DNA from: an uncultured Alphaproteobacteria bacterium
GTDB taxonomy: Bacteria > Pseudomonadota > Alphaproteobacteria > HIMB59
DNA length: 64,000 nucleotides
Direction: 5' to 3'
Assembly (NCBI GenBank): GCA_902529795.1
Contig: CABZXY010000001.1
Span: 1-64,000, forward strand
The notes under the pieces were generated by a model, which was given only the letters and a program-made list of their open reading frames with translations, had not been told where the DNA came from and made no database searches. The position numbers were made by a program, and so were the translations under genes. Positions 30,937 to 39,839 of the stretch are shown piece by piece (the stretch's first letter is position 1; every line of letters begins with the position of its first letter).

Positions 30937-32079
30937 ATGGTGAAAAAAAAGTTTAGTACAAAAGTTATTCATTCAGGTCACGGTTCTGATAATGAAACCG
31001 GAGCTGTGATGCCTCCGATACACTTATCATCTACATTTAAGCAAAATAAACCTGGTGATTTTCAATATGAATATGCTCGCACTAAGAATCCGAGTCGAGA
31101 TATTTTAGAAAAACTATTAGCTTCAATTGAATCAGGAAAACAGGCCTTTGCTTTTTCTTCCGGTATGGCAGCCATTAATACAGTATGTGATTTATTTGGA
31201 GAAAATTATCATGTGATTTGTTCTGATGATGTCTATGGAGGTACCAGAAGATTATTCGATAAAGTTAAAACAAATATAGATGTTACTTACGTTGATTTCG
31301 ATACCAATGTTAATTGGGATGATATTGTAAATGATCGCACTAAGTTTGTTTGGGCAGAAACACCTTCTAACCCACTAATGAAAATTATAGACATTAAAAA
31401 TACAGCAGAAATAGCCCATGGTTTCAAATTACCTGTCATTTGTGATAACACATTTGCTTCTCCATATAATCAAAGGCCTTTAGAGTTAGGCGCTGACTTG
31501 GTAGTGAGTTCTTCAACAAAATATCTAGGCGGTCATTCGGATATTGTTGGAGGATCTATCGTCATTAAAGACCAAGATTTATATGGAGAAAAAATTGCAT
31601 ACCTTCAAAATGCAGTAGGGGCCATTCCATCACCTTTTGATTGTTATTTACTTACTCGAAGCATAAAAACACTTTCGGTTCGAATGCAAAAGCATAATGA
31701 AAATGGAGAGAAAATAGCTGGCTTTTTAGAGTCACATCCTAAAATTACAAAAATTCATTATCCTGGAACAGATCAAAAATATAAATCAATTGCCTCAAAG
31801 CAAATGAGTGGTTTTGGTGGCATGATGTCTGTTGTTCTCGATACAAATTTAGAAGGAGTTAATACATTTCTATCTAATTTAAAAATTTTTACCCTTGCAG
31901 AAAGTTTGGGTGGTGTAGAAAGCTTAATTGAACATCCAGCAATCATGACTCATGCATCAATCGACAAAAAAATTCGAGATAGCTTGGGTATTTCAGATAG
32001 TCTTTTACGTTTATCAGTTGGTATAGAAGATGTTGAAGATATTATTGAAGATTTAAAACAAGCATTAGAAACTATTTAA
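30937..32079 (+). CDS. Cystathionine gamma-synthase/lyase family PLP enzyme
   Basis: YEYARTKNPSRDILE; VVSSSTKYLGGHSDIVGG (PLP Lys); SLGGVESLIEHPAIMTHASI. Confidence 0.93.
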   Translation: MVKKKFSTKVIHSGHGSDNETGAVMPPIHLSSTFKQNKPGDFQYEYARTKNPSRDILEKLLASIESGKQAFAFSSGMAAINTVCDLFGENYHVICSDDVYGGTRRLFDKVKTNIDVTYVDFDTNVNWDDIVNDRTKFVWAETPSNPLMKIIDIKNTAEIAHGFKLPVICDNTFASPYNQRPLELGADLVVSSSTKYLGGHSDIVGGSIVIKDQDLYGEKIAYLQNAVGAIPSPFDCYLLTRSIKTLSVRMQKHNENGEKIAGFLESHPKITKIHYPGTDQKYKSIASKQMSGFGGMMSVVLDTNLEGVNTFLSNLKIFTLAESLGGVESLIEHPAIMTHASIDKKIRDSLGISDSLLRLSVGIEDVEDIIEDLKQALETI

Positions 32080-32083
32080 GATT

Positions 32084-33079
32084 ATGAATAATTCGATGAT
32101 TGATTTAATTGGCAACACTCCTTTAATTAAACTGAAATATCCATCTGAGTTAACGGGTTGTAACATCTACGGAAAAGCAGAATTTATGAATCCTGGAGGT
32201 TCTGTGAAAGATCGAGCCGCATTAGGAATTATTCAAGATGCTGAAGAAAAAAAATTAATTGAGCCCGGTGGAACAGTTGTGGAAGGCACTTTTGGAAATA
32301 CTGGTATTGCTTTAACAATGATTAATAATGCACGTGGCTATAAAACAATTATCGTTATGCCAGAGGCGGCATCTTTAGAAAAGCGAGATATTTTAAGGAA
32401 TCTAGGTGCGGAACTTAAAATTGTGGAAGTAAAGCCATATAAAGACCCTGGGAATTATCAACATATTTCACGAAGATTAGCAGAAGAACTAAAGGTCAAA
32501 GGAAAAGGCTCGGTGATTTGGGCCAACCAGTTTGATAACACGGCAAATTATGAATTTCACGCAAAAACAACTGCTAAAGAGATTTATGATCAATTAGATG
32601 GGAAAATTGATGGTTTTACTTGCGCTATTGGAACAGGCGGGACTTTAGCTGGGACATCTGTAGGATTAAAAGAATTAAACCCTAATATTAAAATTGCTTG
32701 TACAGACCCTCAGGGCGCCACTATGTATCGTTATTTTAAAGACTCGGTTTTAGAAGTGACAGGCGATCCCTCTGAGACGGAAGGCATAGGTCAAGCAAGA
32801 GTTACGAAAAATGTAGAGGCATGCTTAATTGATATGGCTTATCATATCACTGATAAAGATGCATTTGAGATTCTTTATAAATTAATCAAAACTGAAGGTT
32901 TGTTTTTAGGAACAAGTTGCGGAGTAAACATTGCTGGAGCTATTCAAATGGCAAAAGAAATAGGTCCAGGAAAAAATATTGTGACTATCCTATGTGATGA
33001 CGCTTATAAATATTTTAGTAAGATGTTTAATAAAGATTTTCTAAAATCAAAAAATCTTCCTATTCCTGATTGGCTTTAA
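32084..33079 (+). CDS. cysK: Cysteine synthase / cystathionine beta-synthase-like PLP enzyme
   Basis: MNPGGSVKDRAALGII (PLP Lys); EGTFGNTGIAL; GTGGTLAGT. Confidence 0.9.
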   Translation: MNNSMIDLIGNTPLIKLKYPSELTGCNIYGKAEFMNPGGSVKDRAALGIIQDAEEKKLIEPGGTVVEGTFGNTGIALTMINNARGYKTIIVMPEAASLEKRDILRNLGAELKIVEVKPYKDPGNYQHISRRLAEELKVKGKGSVIWANQFDNTANYEFHAKTTAKEIYDQLDGKIDGFTCAIGTGGTLAGTSVGLKELNPNIKIACTDPQGATMYRYFKDSVLEVTGDPSETEGIGQARVTKNVEACLIDMAYHITDKDAFEILYKLIKTEGLFLGTSCGVNIAGAIQMAKEIGPGKNIVTILCDDAYKYFSKMFNKDFLKSKNLPIPDWL

Positions 33080-33614
33080 TTTTATTAAAAAAGTTCATTC
33101 GTCTTAACGTGTTATCCTTTAACCAATAGTGGTGATATAAGGCGCCAATGATGTGTAAACTTAACATAGCTAAAAGTATATTTCCTAATATGTCATGTAT
33201 CGAATGAACTATTCTTTTCATATCCCTATTTCTTTCTAGTAATTCTGGTAGTTGAGTACCTAAAAAGCTAACAGCATCACCTTGAAGATTTGTTAGCAGA
33301 TAGCCTGTAATGGGCATCACAAAAAATATAATGTAGAATAAAATATGAATCAAAGTTGCTAATTTGATTAAAATTAATTTTGAAGCAAGAGGTTCAGGAC
33401 GTATATTTAACCATCTCCAACAAACTCTAAAAATTGCTAATATGAAAATTAAAATCCCTAGACTATTATGAAGCATTAAAACCATGTCATAATTTTGAAA
33501 ATTATCTTTAAGATTTAATCCCAATAAAAATGTGGCAAGAAGAATTATCGCCATCAGCCAATGGAACAAAATACTGATAAACCCATATGAATGACTTGTA
33601 TTTAATATTCCCAT
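33060..33614 (-). CDS. Cytochrome b561 family protein
   Basis: 4-TM, HWLMAIILL, LHNSLGILIFILAIFRVCWRW, SLHIIGALYHHYWLKDNTLRRM. Confidence 0.9.
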   Translation of the reverse strand: MGILNTSHSYGFISILFHWLMAIILLATFLLGLNLKDNFQNYDMVLMLHNSLGILIFILAIFRVCWRWLNIRPEPLASKLILIKLATLIHILFYIIFFVMPITGYLLTNLQGDAVSFLGTQLPELLERNRDMKRIVHSIHDILGNILLAMLSLHIIGALYHHYWLKDNTLRRMNFFNKIKANQE

Positions 33615-33666
33615 CGCTTGTCTTATTAATACAATAAATATCCTAATAAATGATTAAAATTTAATG

Positions 33667-33713
33667 ATAAGAATATCTTATTGGAATACTAAAAATTAAT
33701 AAGCAATACTTAT
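33667..33713. promoter_or_regulatory. Two identical-arm palindromes ATAAG-N5-CTTAT upstream of tupA
   Basis: ATAAGaatatCTTAT (33667-33681) and ATAAGcaataCTTAT (33699-33713), centres 32 bp apart. Confidence 0.5.
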
Positions 33714-33734
33714 TATCAATTTCAAAATGTAGTT

Positions 33735-34532
33735 ATGATCAAAACTAAAATATTCTTCCTAATAATCACTCTTTTTGTAAGTAATACTTTCGCTAAAGAT
33801 TATATAATTGTTCAATCCACCACAAGCACAGCTAATACCGGTTTATTAGATTTATTAAGTGAGGAATTTTTCATAGACACAGGCATTGAAGTGAGAGCTG
33901 TCGCCGTTGGAACGGGCACGGCAATTGCCAATGCAAGAAAAGGAGACGGCGATGTTTTAATGGTCCATTCTAAAGATGATGAATTAAAATTTGTCCAAGA
34001 TGGTTTTGGTGTTGAGAGATATGATTTAATGTACAACGATTTTGTGATACTAGGCCCAAATAATGATCCTGCTAAAATTAAAGATAAAAAAAATATTTTA
34101 GAAGTAATGACTGTTCTCTCAAGTCCAGATTATAAATTTATATCAAGAGATGATTATTCTGGAACGCATAAAAAAGAGTTATCTCTTTGGCAAGAATCTG
34201 GTTTAGGCATACCCAAAGATAGTTCATATATAAAATCAGGTAGTGGAATGGCCAGTACAATCAATATTGCTAATGAAATGCAAGCTTATGTATTAACAGA
34301 TCGTGGAACTTGGATTGCTTTTCAAAATAAAAATAATTTAGAAATATTATATGAAAATGATAAATCGCTTTTTAATCCCTACGGAATTATCGTAGTAAGC
34401 CCTAAAAAACATTCCCATGTAGAATATGAAAAATCAAATAAGTTTGTTGAATGGCTTTTAAAGGGTAGGGGCAAAAACTTAATTAATAATTATGCCATTG
34501 AGGGTCAAAAATTATTTTTTACATATAACTAA
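33735..34532 (+). CDS. tupA: Tungstate-type ABC transporter substrate-binding protein (TupA family)
   Basis: Signal peptide; QSTTSTANTGLLDLL; VAVGTGTAIANARKGDGDVLMVHSKDDE; YNDFVILGP. Confidence 0.88.
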   Translation: MIKTKIFFLIITLFVSNTFAKDYIIVQSTTSTANTGLLDLLSEEFFIDTGIEVRAVAVGTGTAIANARKGDGDVLMVHSKDDELKFVQDGFGVERYDLMYNDFVILGPNNDPAKIKDKKNILEVMTVLSSPDYKFISRDDYSGTHKKELSLWQESGLGIPKDSSYIKSGSGMASTINIANEMQAYVLTDRGTWIAFQNKNNLEILYENDKSLFNPYGIIVVSPKKHSHVEYEKSNKFVEWLLKGRGKNLINNYAIEGQKLFFTYN

Positions 34533-34562
34533 AATATTAAATGGATAAAATGTTATTGAAAA

Positions 34563-35207
34563 ATGCTAGACACATCTAAAGTTTTTGAGGCAATAAGCAT
34601 ATCATTGCATGTAAGTTTTGTTTCAACTTTATTTGCTTTCTTACTATCAATCTTTTTTGGCTATTTAATAGCAACCAAAAAATTTATTCTAAAAAAATAT
34701 GTTGTTAGTGTTTTAGGGTCTTTAACATCGATTCCTCCTGTTTGCGCAGGTTTAATAGTTTATTTAATTATTAGTCGTTCTGGGCCCTTGGGTTGGATGG
34801 AGCTTTTGTATACACCATCAGCAATGATTATCGCCCAATTTATTATTATTTTTCCAATAATGGTCACCTTAATAATTAATTACATTGAGTGTGAATACCC
34901 ACAATTAAGAGATGAACTAATTTCTTATGGGGCTTCTCAAAAAGATATTTTATTTCTGCTTATTACAAATCAAAAAGGAATATATCTGACAACGCTGCTT
35001 ATTGGTTTTGGTAGAGCAGTAAGTGAGTATGGTGCTGCTGCAATTGTTGGCGGATCTATTGATCATGTTACTCGAAATATGACGGCGATGATTGCATTGG
35101 AAACAGCTAAAGGAAATATTTTAATAGGTGTCACTTTAGGGGCAATATTGATTTCTATTTCTTTGATTATTTCCTTTGGAATAAATTTTTTCAAAAATGA
35201 TGATTAA
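34563..35207 (+). CDS. tupB: Tungstate ABC transporter permease (TupB)
   Basis: Permease signature GFGRAVSEYGAAAIVGGSIDHVTRNMTAMIALET; between tupA and tupC. Confidence 0.88.
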   Translation: MLDTSKVFEAISISLHVSFVSTLFAFLLSIFFGYLIATKKFILKKYVVSVLGSLTSIPPVCAGLIVYLIISRSGPLGWMELLYTPSAMIIAQFIIIFPIMVTLIINYIECEYPQLRDELISYGASQKDILFLLITNQKGIYLTTLLIGFGRAVSEYGAAAIVGGSIDHVTRNMTAMIALETAKGNILIGVTLGAILISISLIISFGINFFKNDD

Positions 35208-35823
35208 TTTAAAAAATATACAGTATCAAATTTCACATAAACCCATTTTGCAAAATATTAATTTAAATATTCAAGAAGGTAAAACGACAATTATAATGGG
35301 TAAAAATGGTTCGGGTAAATCCACCTTGTTAAGATTGCTAAATCAAATCATCAAACCTTCATCTGGATTTTTTGAGTCAAATTTGCCAAAGCCTGTACCC
35401 ATGCTTTTTCAAAAACCATTAATCCTTCAAAATTCTGTAATTTATAATTACCAAATTCTTAAAAAAATCAAAAAACACCAAATTAATAATACATGGTTTG
35501 AAAAATTTAATTTATTGAGTCTTTCTAATCAAAAAATGAACTCTTTATCGGAGGGGGAAAAACAAAAAATATTTATCTCAAGAATTATGAGCTTCGACCA
35601 ATCTCAACTTTTTTTAGATGAACCCAATCAAAGTCTCGATTTACAAAGTGAAAAATTATTGACCAATCTTTTAATGAAAGAAAAAAAAGAAAAAACAATC
35701 ATTATGACTTTACATGATTTTGAGATTGCGAAAAAGATTGGTGATTATTTTATATACTTAGAAAATGGTAAAATCTTGTTACAAGATGATTATGAAAATT
35801 TCTTTAAAAAATTTAGCTTTTAA
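35197..35823 (+). CDS. tupC: Tungstate ABC transporter ATP-binding protein (TupC)
   Basis: Walker A GKNGSGKSTLLRLL; LSEGEKQKIFISRI; Walker B LFLDEPNQSLD. Confidence 0.88.
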   Translation: MMINLKNIQYQISHKPILQNINLNIQEGKTTIIMGKNGSGKSTLLRLLNQIIKPSSGFFESNLPKPVPMLFQKPLILQNSVIYNYQILKKIKKHQINNTWFEKFNLLSLSNQKMNSLSEGEKQKIFISRIMSFDQSQLFLDEPNQSLDLQSEKLLTNLLMKEKKEKTIIMTLHDFEIAKKIGDYFIYLENGKILLQDDYENFFKKFSF

Positions 35824-35864
35824 TTATTTCTAATCTAATTCAAAATAAAGACGTTTAATATGAA

Positions 35865-36275
35865 ATGAGTAAATTTCTACCTATTCTTTTTTTGCTAATG
35901 AGCCCTTTGCTTGCAAGCGAGTTTATTAATCAAAGACAAGATTCTATGCAAGATTTTAATAAACTTATGAGAGCTGCTACTCAATCACTTAAAAATGGTG
36001 AAACTGATGGTTTGTCTCAGATTTATGGTGATATTGAATCTATTATGCAGACTTATCCAACTCTTTTTCCAGACGATAGTTTTGATGGAAAAACTAAAGC
36101 TAGTAAAAATATAATTGAAGACAGATCTACTTTTAATCAAATTGCAAATGATGCTTCCGAATGGGCGGCTTTAGCAAAAATCGCTGCTGATAATAATGAT
36201 TTAGATATTCTTCAGCAGCACCATCAAAATCTCTATGGTAGTTGCAAAAGTTGCCACTCACGTTTTAAAAATTAA
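35865..36275 (+). CDS. Periplasmic cytochrome c (c'-like, single C-terminal CxxCH)
   Basis: Signal peptide; C-terminal YGSCKSCHSRFKN. Confidence 0.85.
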   Translation: MSKFLPILFLLMSPLLASEFINQRQDSMQDFNKLMRAATQSLKNGETDGLSQIYGDIESIMQTYPTLFPDDSFDGKTKASKNIIEDRSTFNQIANDASEWAALAKIAADNNDLDILQQHHQNLYGSCKSCHSRFKN

Positions 36276-37202
36276 TTAATATATATCTGGCCCTGTTGGA
36301 ATAATCCCGTTTGGATTGATAGTTGGATGACTTCCATAATAATGAGTTTTGATGTGATCAATATTGATAGTGGGTTTAATTTTTGAGTTTGATTTGATTG
36401 ATTGTAAATACCGATTAATATTTGGGTAATCAATTATTCTTTTTTTATTACATTTAAAATGCCCAACATAAACCGGGTCAAATCTTAATAAAGTTGGAAA
36501 TAAGCGAAGATCACATTCTAACATTTCACTTCCAAGCAAATAAGTGTTTTGCTCTAGCATTTCCTCTACTTGGTCAAGAGCATTGAATAGCCTATCTAAT
36601 TCTTCTTCGTATACAGACTGTTTAGTCGCAAAGCCAACTTTGTATACTCCATTATTAATGTTGTGATAGGTAAAATCATTAATTTCATCGATTTTTTTTT
36701 GAAATTTTTCTGGATAAAAATCTAAATTATTACCAGTGAGTTCATTAAAAGAATAATTAAACATTCTTACAATTTCAGACGATTCGTTACTGACAATAGT
36801 TTGATTTTTTTTATCCCACAAAACAGGCACTGTAACACGACCCGAGTAATTTAAGTCGGCCTTTAAATATATTTGATATAAATACTGTTTTGAAAATAAG
36901 TGATCTGAGGTTGTGCCAGGAAAACTTTCCTCAAAAGTCCAACCATTTTCTAACATGTATGGATTAACTACACTGAAAGAAATGTGATCATTTAAATCTT
37001 TCAAGCTGCGATAAATAAGTGTGCGGTGTGCCCAGGGGCAAGCTAAAGAAACATAAAGATGATATCTGCCGCTATCAGGAGTGAATTCACTATCGTTATC
37101 AATAAAATTTCTAAATTGGGCTTCAGTTCTGATAAATTTTCCTCCAGATTTTTTGGTGTCGTACCACTTATCTTTCCAAACACCATTGACGAGTAATCCC
37201 AT
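36276..37202 (-). CDS. Glutathionyl-hydroquinone reductase (YqjG/ECM4-type GST)
   Basis: LYVSLACPWAHRTLI; YLLGSEMLECDLRLFPTLLRFDPVYVGHFKCN. Confidence 0.93.
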   Translation of the reverse strand: MGLLVNGVWKDKWYDTKKSGGKFIRTEAQFRNFIDNDSEFTPDSGRYHLYVSLACPWAHRTLIYRSLKDLNDHISFSVVNPYMLENGWTFEESFPGTTSDHLFSKQYLYQIYLKADLNYSGRVTVPVLWDKKNQTIVSNESSEIVRMFNYSFNELTGNNLDFYPEKFQKKIDEINDFTYHNINNGVYKVGFATKQSVYEEELDRLFNALDQVEEMLEQNTYLLGSEMLECDLRLFPTLLRFDPVYVGHFKCNKKRIIDYPNINRYLQSIKSNSKIKPTINIDHIKTHYYGSHPTINPNGIIPTGPDIY

Positions 37203-37317
37203 GTGTTTTAAATACGCTATTGAAGAGAAATAGATTGATAATCAATTTTCTTTAATTATATAAATTATATAATGATTTTAAGTAAATATTTTGAATACAA
37301 GTTTTCCATTTATAAAT

Positions 37318-37695
37318 ATGCTTTCAAAAGTAAAAAGGGTGATATCAAAAATTGGAAGACCCAAGGAATTTTCCATGAGTTTTAAATCAATAAGCGTCGC
37401 AGATGCGGCACAATCGATTAAAAATGGAGTACTAGTAATTGATGTAAGAGAGCAAAACGAATATGATCAAGCCCACATTGAAAACAGCGTTTTAGTGCCT
37501 TTATCTAAAGTTAGTGCTGAAAAAATTAATGAGATAAATCCACAAAATAAAACTATCTTAATTCATTGTCACGCAGGAAAAAGATCCAAAGTTGCAGCTA
37601 ACATTATTTTAAGTCAGGGATATACCGGAGAAATATTAGAACTCGATGAAGGTATTAGTGCTTGGATTGAGTTAGGCCAAAAAATTATTTCATAG
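37318..37695 (+). CDS. Rhodanese-like domain protein (listed ORF begins at TTG 37291)
   Basis: VIDVREQNEYDQAHIENSVLVPLS; ILIHCHAGKRSKVAA (active Cys). Confidence 0.9.
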   Translation: MLSKVKRVISKIGRPKEFSMSFKSISVADAAQSIKNGVLVIDVREQNEYDQAHIENSVLVPLSKVSAEKINEINPQNKTILIHCHAGKRSKVAANIILSQGYTGEILELDEGISAWIELGQKIIS

Positions 37696-37714
37696 CTGAA
37701 AATATTATTGATCT

Positions 37715-37885
37715 CTAACTAAAATAATTAGTCGAAGCCATATAATACGCCATATAACCAACTAGACCCAAAACTAAAAGTATCAGTGGTATGGTTGATA
37801 TAGTAAAGGCTTCACGAAATTTTTTGTTAAAAATTAATAAACTTGCAATTAATAAAATAAGCAAAATTACTATTAATCTAATCAT
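37715..37885 (-). CDS. Small 56-aa membrane protein, unknown (not in ORF track)
   Basis: Manual reverse translation: MIRLIVILLILLIASLLIFNKKFREAFTISTIPLILLVLGLVGYMAYYMASTNYFS*; two hydrophobic segments; fills an otherwise empty gap. Confidence 0.5.
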   Translation of the reverse strand: MIRLIVILLILLIASLLIFNKKFREAFTISTIPLILLVLGLVGYMAYYMASTNYFS

Positions 37886-37949
37886 TCATTATATTATCTT
37901 TATTTTAAAAATTTTTACTATTCTATAACTGCTATTTTCTCTATAAATA

Positions 37950-38729
37950 ATGATAATGACTACAAAAATTGCAATTGCTGGAGCTAAAGGCAGAATGGGG
38001 CAAAATCTTATTCGATCAGGCTTATCAAATTCGCATACTAACGTTGTTGGAGTATTTGATATTTCTGAGATAGATCAAGATTTTTTAGATAAAATGCATT
38101 TATCCCATGAGGTGGTAACAAATAGAGAGAGTTCTTTTGATGTTGCCGATGTAATTGTTGATTTTACCTCTCCAAAAGCGCTATTTGCTTTCACGGAAAG
38201 TGCTGTTGCAAGTAAAACTAGTCTTGTTGTTGGAACCACTGGTCTTGAGGAACAGCATTTCAATCTTTTAAAACAAACTGGAAAATCAACAAAAGTTTTT
38301 TATGCTCCAAATATGAGTTTTGGAGTTAATTCATTTTTTAGCCTTGCAAGAAAAGCCGCTTCTTATCTAAAAGATTTTGATATTGAAATCACAGAGACTC
38401 ATCATCGCTTTAAGAAAGATGCTCCGAGTGGTACCGCAATTAAATTAGGTGAAGAAATAGCTGAAGAATTAAATTTTTCCAAAGATCAATTCAATTTTAA
38501 TCGCCAAAAAAATCAACAAGAAAGAAAAAAAAATGAGATTGGTTTTTCATCTATTCGAGGAGGAAATATTCCCGGAGAACACACTGTTATCTTTCATGGC
38601 GAAAACGAAAGTATTGAATTAACCCATAGGGCTTTTAATAGAGAAATTTTTGCTGATGGTGCTATCGAAGCTGCAATCTGGTTGTCAAAGCAAAAAAATG
38701 GCTATTATACTTATAAGGATATGTTTTAA
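37950..38729 (+). CDS. dapB: 4-hydroxy-tetrahydrodipicolinate reductase
   Basis: IAIAGAKGRMGQNLI; VVGTTGL; ETHHRFKKDAPSGTAIKLGE. Confidence 0.97.
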   Translation: MIMTTKIAIAGAKGRMGQNLIRSGLSNSHTNVVGVFDISEIDQDFLDKMHLSHEVVTNRESSFDVADVIVDFTSPKALFAFTESAVASKTSLVVGTTGLEEQHFNLLKQTGKSTKVFYAPNMSFGVNSFFSLARKAASYLKDFDIEITETHHRFKKDAPSGTAIKLGEEIAEELNFSKDQFNFNRQKNQQERKKNEIGFSSIRGGNIPGEHTVIFHGENESIELTHRAFNREIFADGAIEAAIWLSKQKNGYYTYKDMF

Positions 38730-39160
38730 GATAAACGAGACTTATAGCGCTCAATAATTTTTTTTAACTTTAATCGACGTTGGGGACTTAAAAATCTAGC
38801 AAATACATTTTTTTTACCAGCATAATGTATCGATAGATCATCTTTATTATTTTTTAGGCTACTCCAATGCAAATTATAGCTTTGATCATCTTCAATCTCT
38901 TGATCATTTATTTTTTGAATTTTCATCTCTTCTTGATCAAGAATAATCCTCTCTTTTTTTTTAGCAAAATTAAAGTAAAGGTAAGAGCAGAATACCAAAA
39001 TTAAAAACTCAACAATTCCAAATATTAAAATAGGCCATGCTCCAACAATGACAAATCTAATCCCAATAAAAAAAATTAGTCCACCTGTAATAGTCAAAAA
39101 AAGGATTATCTGTTTGTGATTCAAGCTTTTGTTTGGTTTAATGTCTAATCGTTTTTTCAT
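38726..39160 (-). CDS. DUF2244-like two-TM membrane protein
   Basis: PNKSLNHKQIILFLTITGG, VGAWPILIFGIVEFLILVF, FARFLSPQRRLKLKKII; between dapB and nth. Confidence 0.75.
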   Translation of the reverse strand: MKKRLDIKPNKSLNHKQIILFLTITGGLIFFIGIRFVIVGAWPILIFGIVEFLILVFCSYLYFNFAKKKERIILDQEEMKIQKINDQEIEDDQSYNLHWSSLKNNKDDLSIHYAGKKNVFARFLSPQRRLKLKKIIERYKSRLS

Positions 39161-39818
39161 CGTGAATACATCAACAATAAATCAAATTTTTTCCAAATTA
39201 TCAAAAGCTATTCCGGCTCCCAAATCTGATCTCCAATATATCAATCACTATACCTTGTTAGTAGCGGTGGTTCTATCTGCTCAGTCAACTGATGCCCAAG
39301 TGAATAAAGCGACTAAAGATCTTTTTGCAAAATATGATACACCGGAGAAGATTTTAAAATTAGGGCTTCAGGGAATTATTCCTTATGTCAAAAGTATAGG
39401 GCTATTTAATTCCAAAGCAAAAAATGTTATTGCTCTTTCACAAATATTAGTAGAGAAACACAATAGCAAAGTACCTGAAAACTTTGAAATGTTGTGCGAA
39501 TTACCTGGGGTAGGGAGAAAAACAGCCAATGTTGTGATGAGTGTTGCATTTGGGCATACTACCATTGCTGTTGATACCCATGTTTATCGTCTATCGAGAA
39601 GACTAAATCTCAGTTTAGGCGAGACACCTGATGCTGTTGAAAAGGATCTAATGCAAATTGTTCCCGAGCTGTATAAAAAGACTGCTCATCATCTTTTAAT
39701 TCTTCATGGAAGATATACCTGTAAAGCTAGAAACCCTGAATGTGAAACATGCGTTATATCAAAAGAATGCATACATTTTTTGAACGTTAATTATGGAAAA
39801 ATCAAAAATTTTCTGTAA
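39141..39818 (+). CDS. nth: Endonuclease III (start ATG 39141 or GTG 39162)
   Basis: LLVAVVLSAQSTDAQVNKAT; LPGVGRKTANVV; DTHVYRLSRRL; Cys cluster CKARNPECETCVISKEC. Confidence 0.95.
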   Translation: MSNRFFIVNTSTINQIFSKLSKAIPAPKSDLQYINHYTLLVAVVLSAQSTDAQVNKATKDLFAKYDTPEKILKLGLQGIIPYVKSIGLFNSKAKNVIALSQILVEKHNSKVPENFEMLCELPGVGRKTANVVMSVAFGHTTIAVDTHVYRLSRRLNLSLGETPDAVEKDLMQIVPELYKKTAHHLLILHGRYTCKARNPECETCVISKECIHFLNVNYGKIKNFL

Positions 39819-39839
39819 AACAATGATGGACTGTCCATC

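Noticed and set aside
37238-37252. FNR/Crp-like palindrome ATTGAT-A-ATCAAT upstream of the rhodanese gene
   Set aside because: The spacer is 1 nt rather than the 4 nt of an FNR box; short palindromes are common in A/T-rich DNA.
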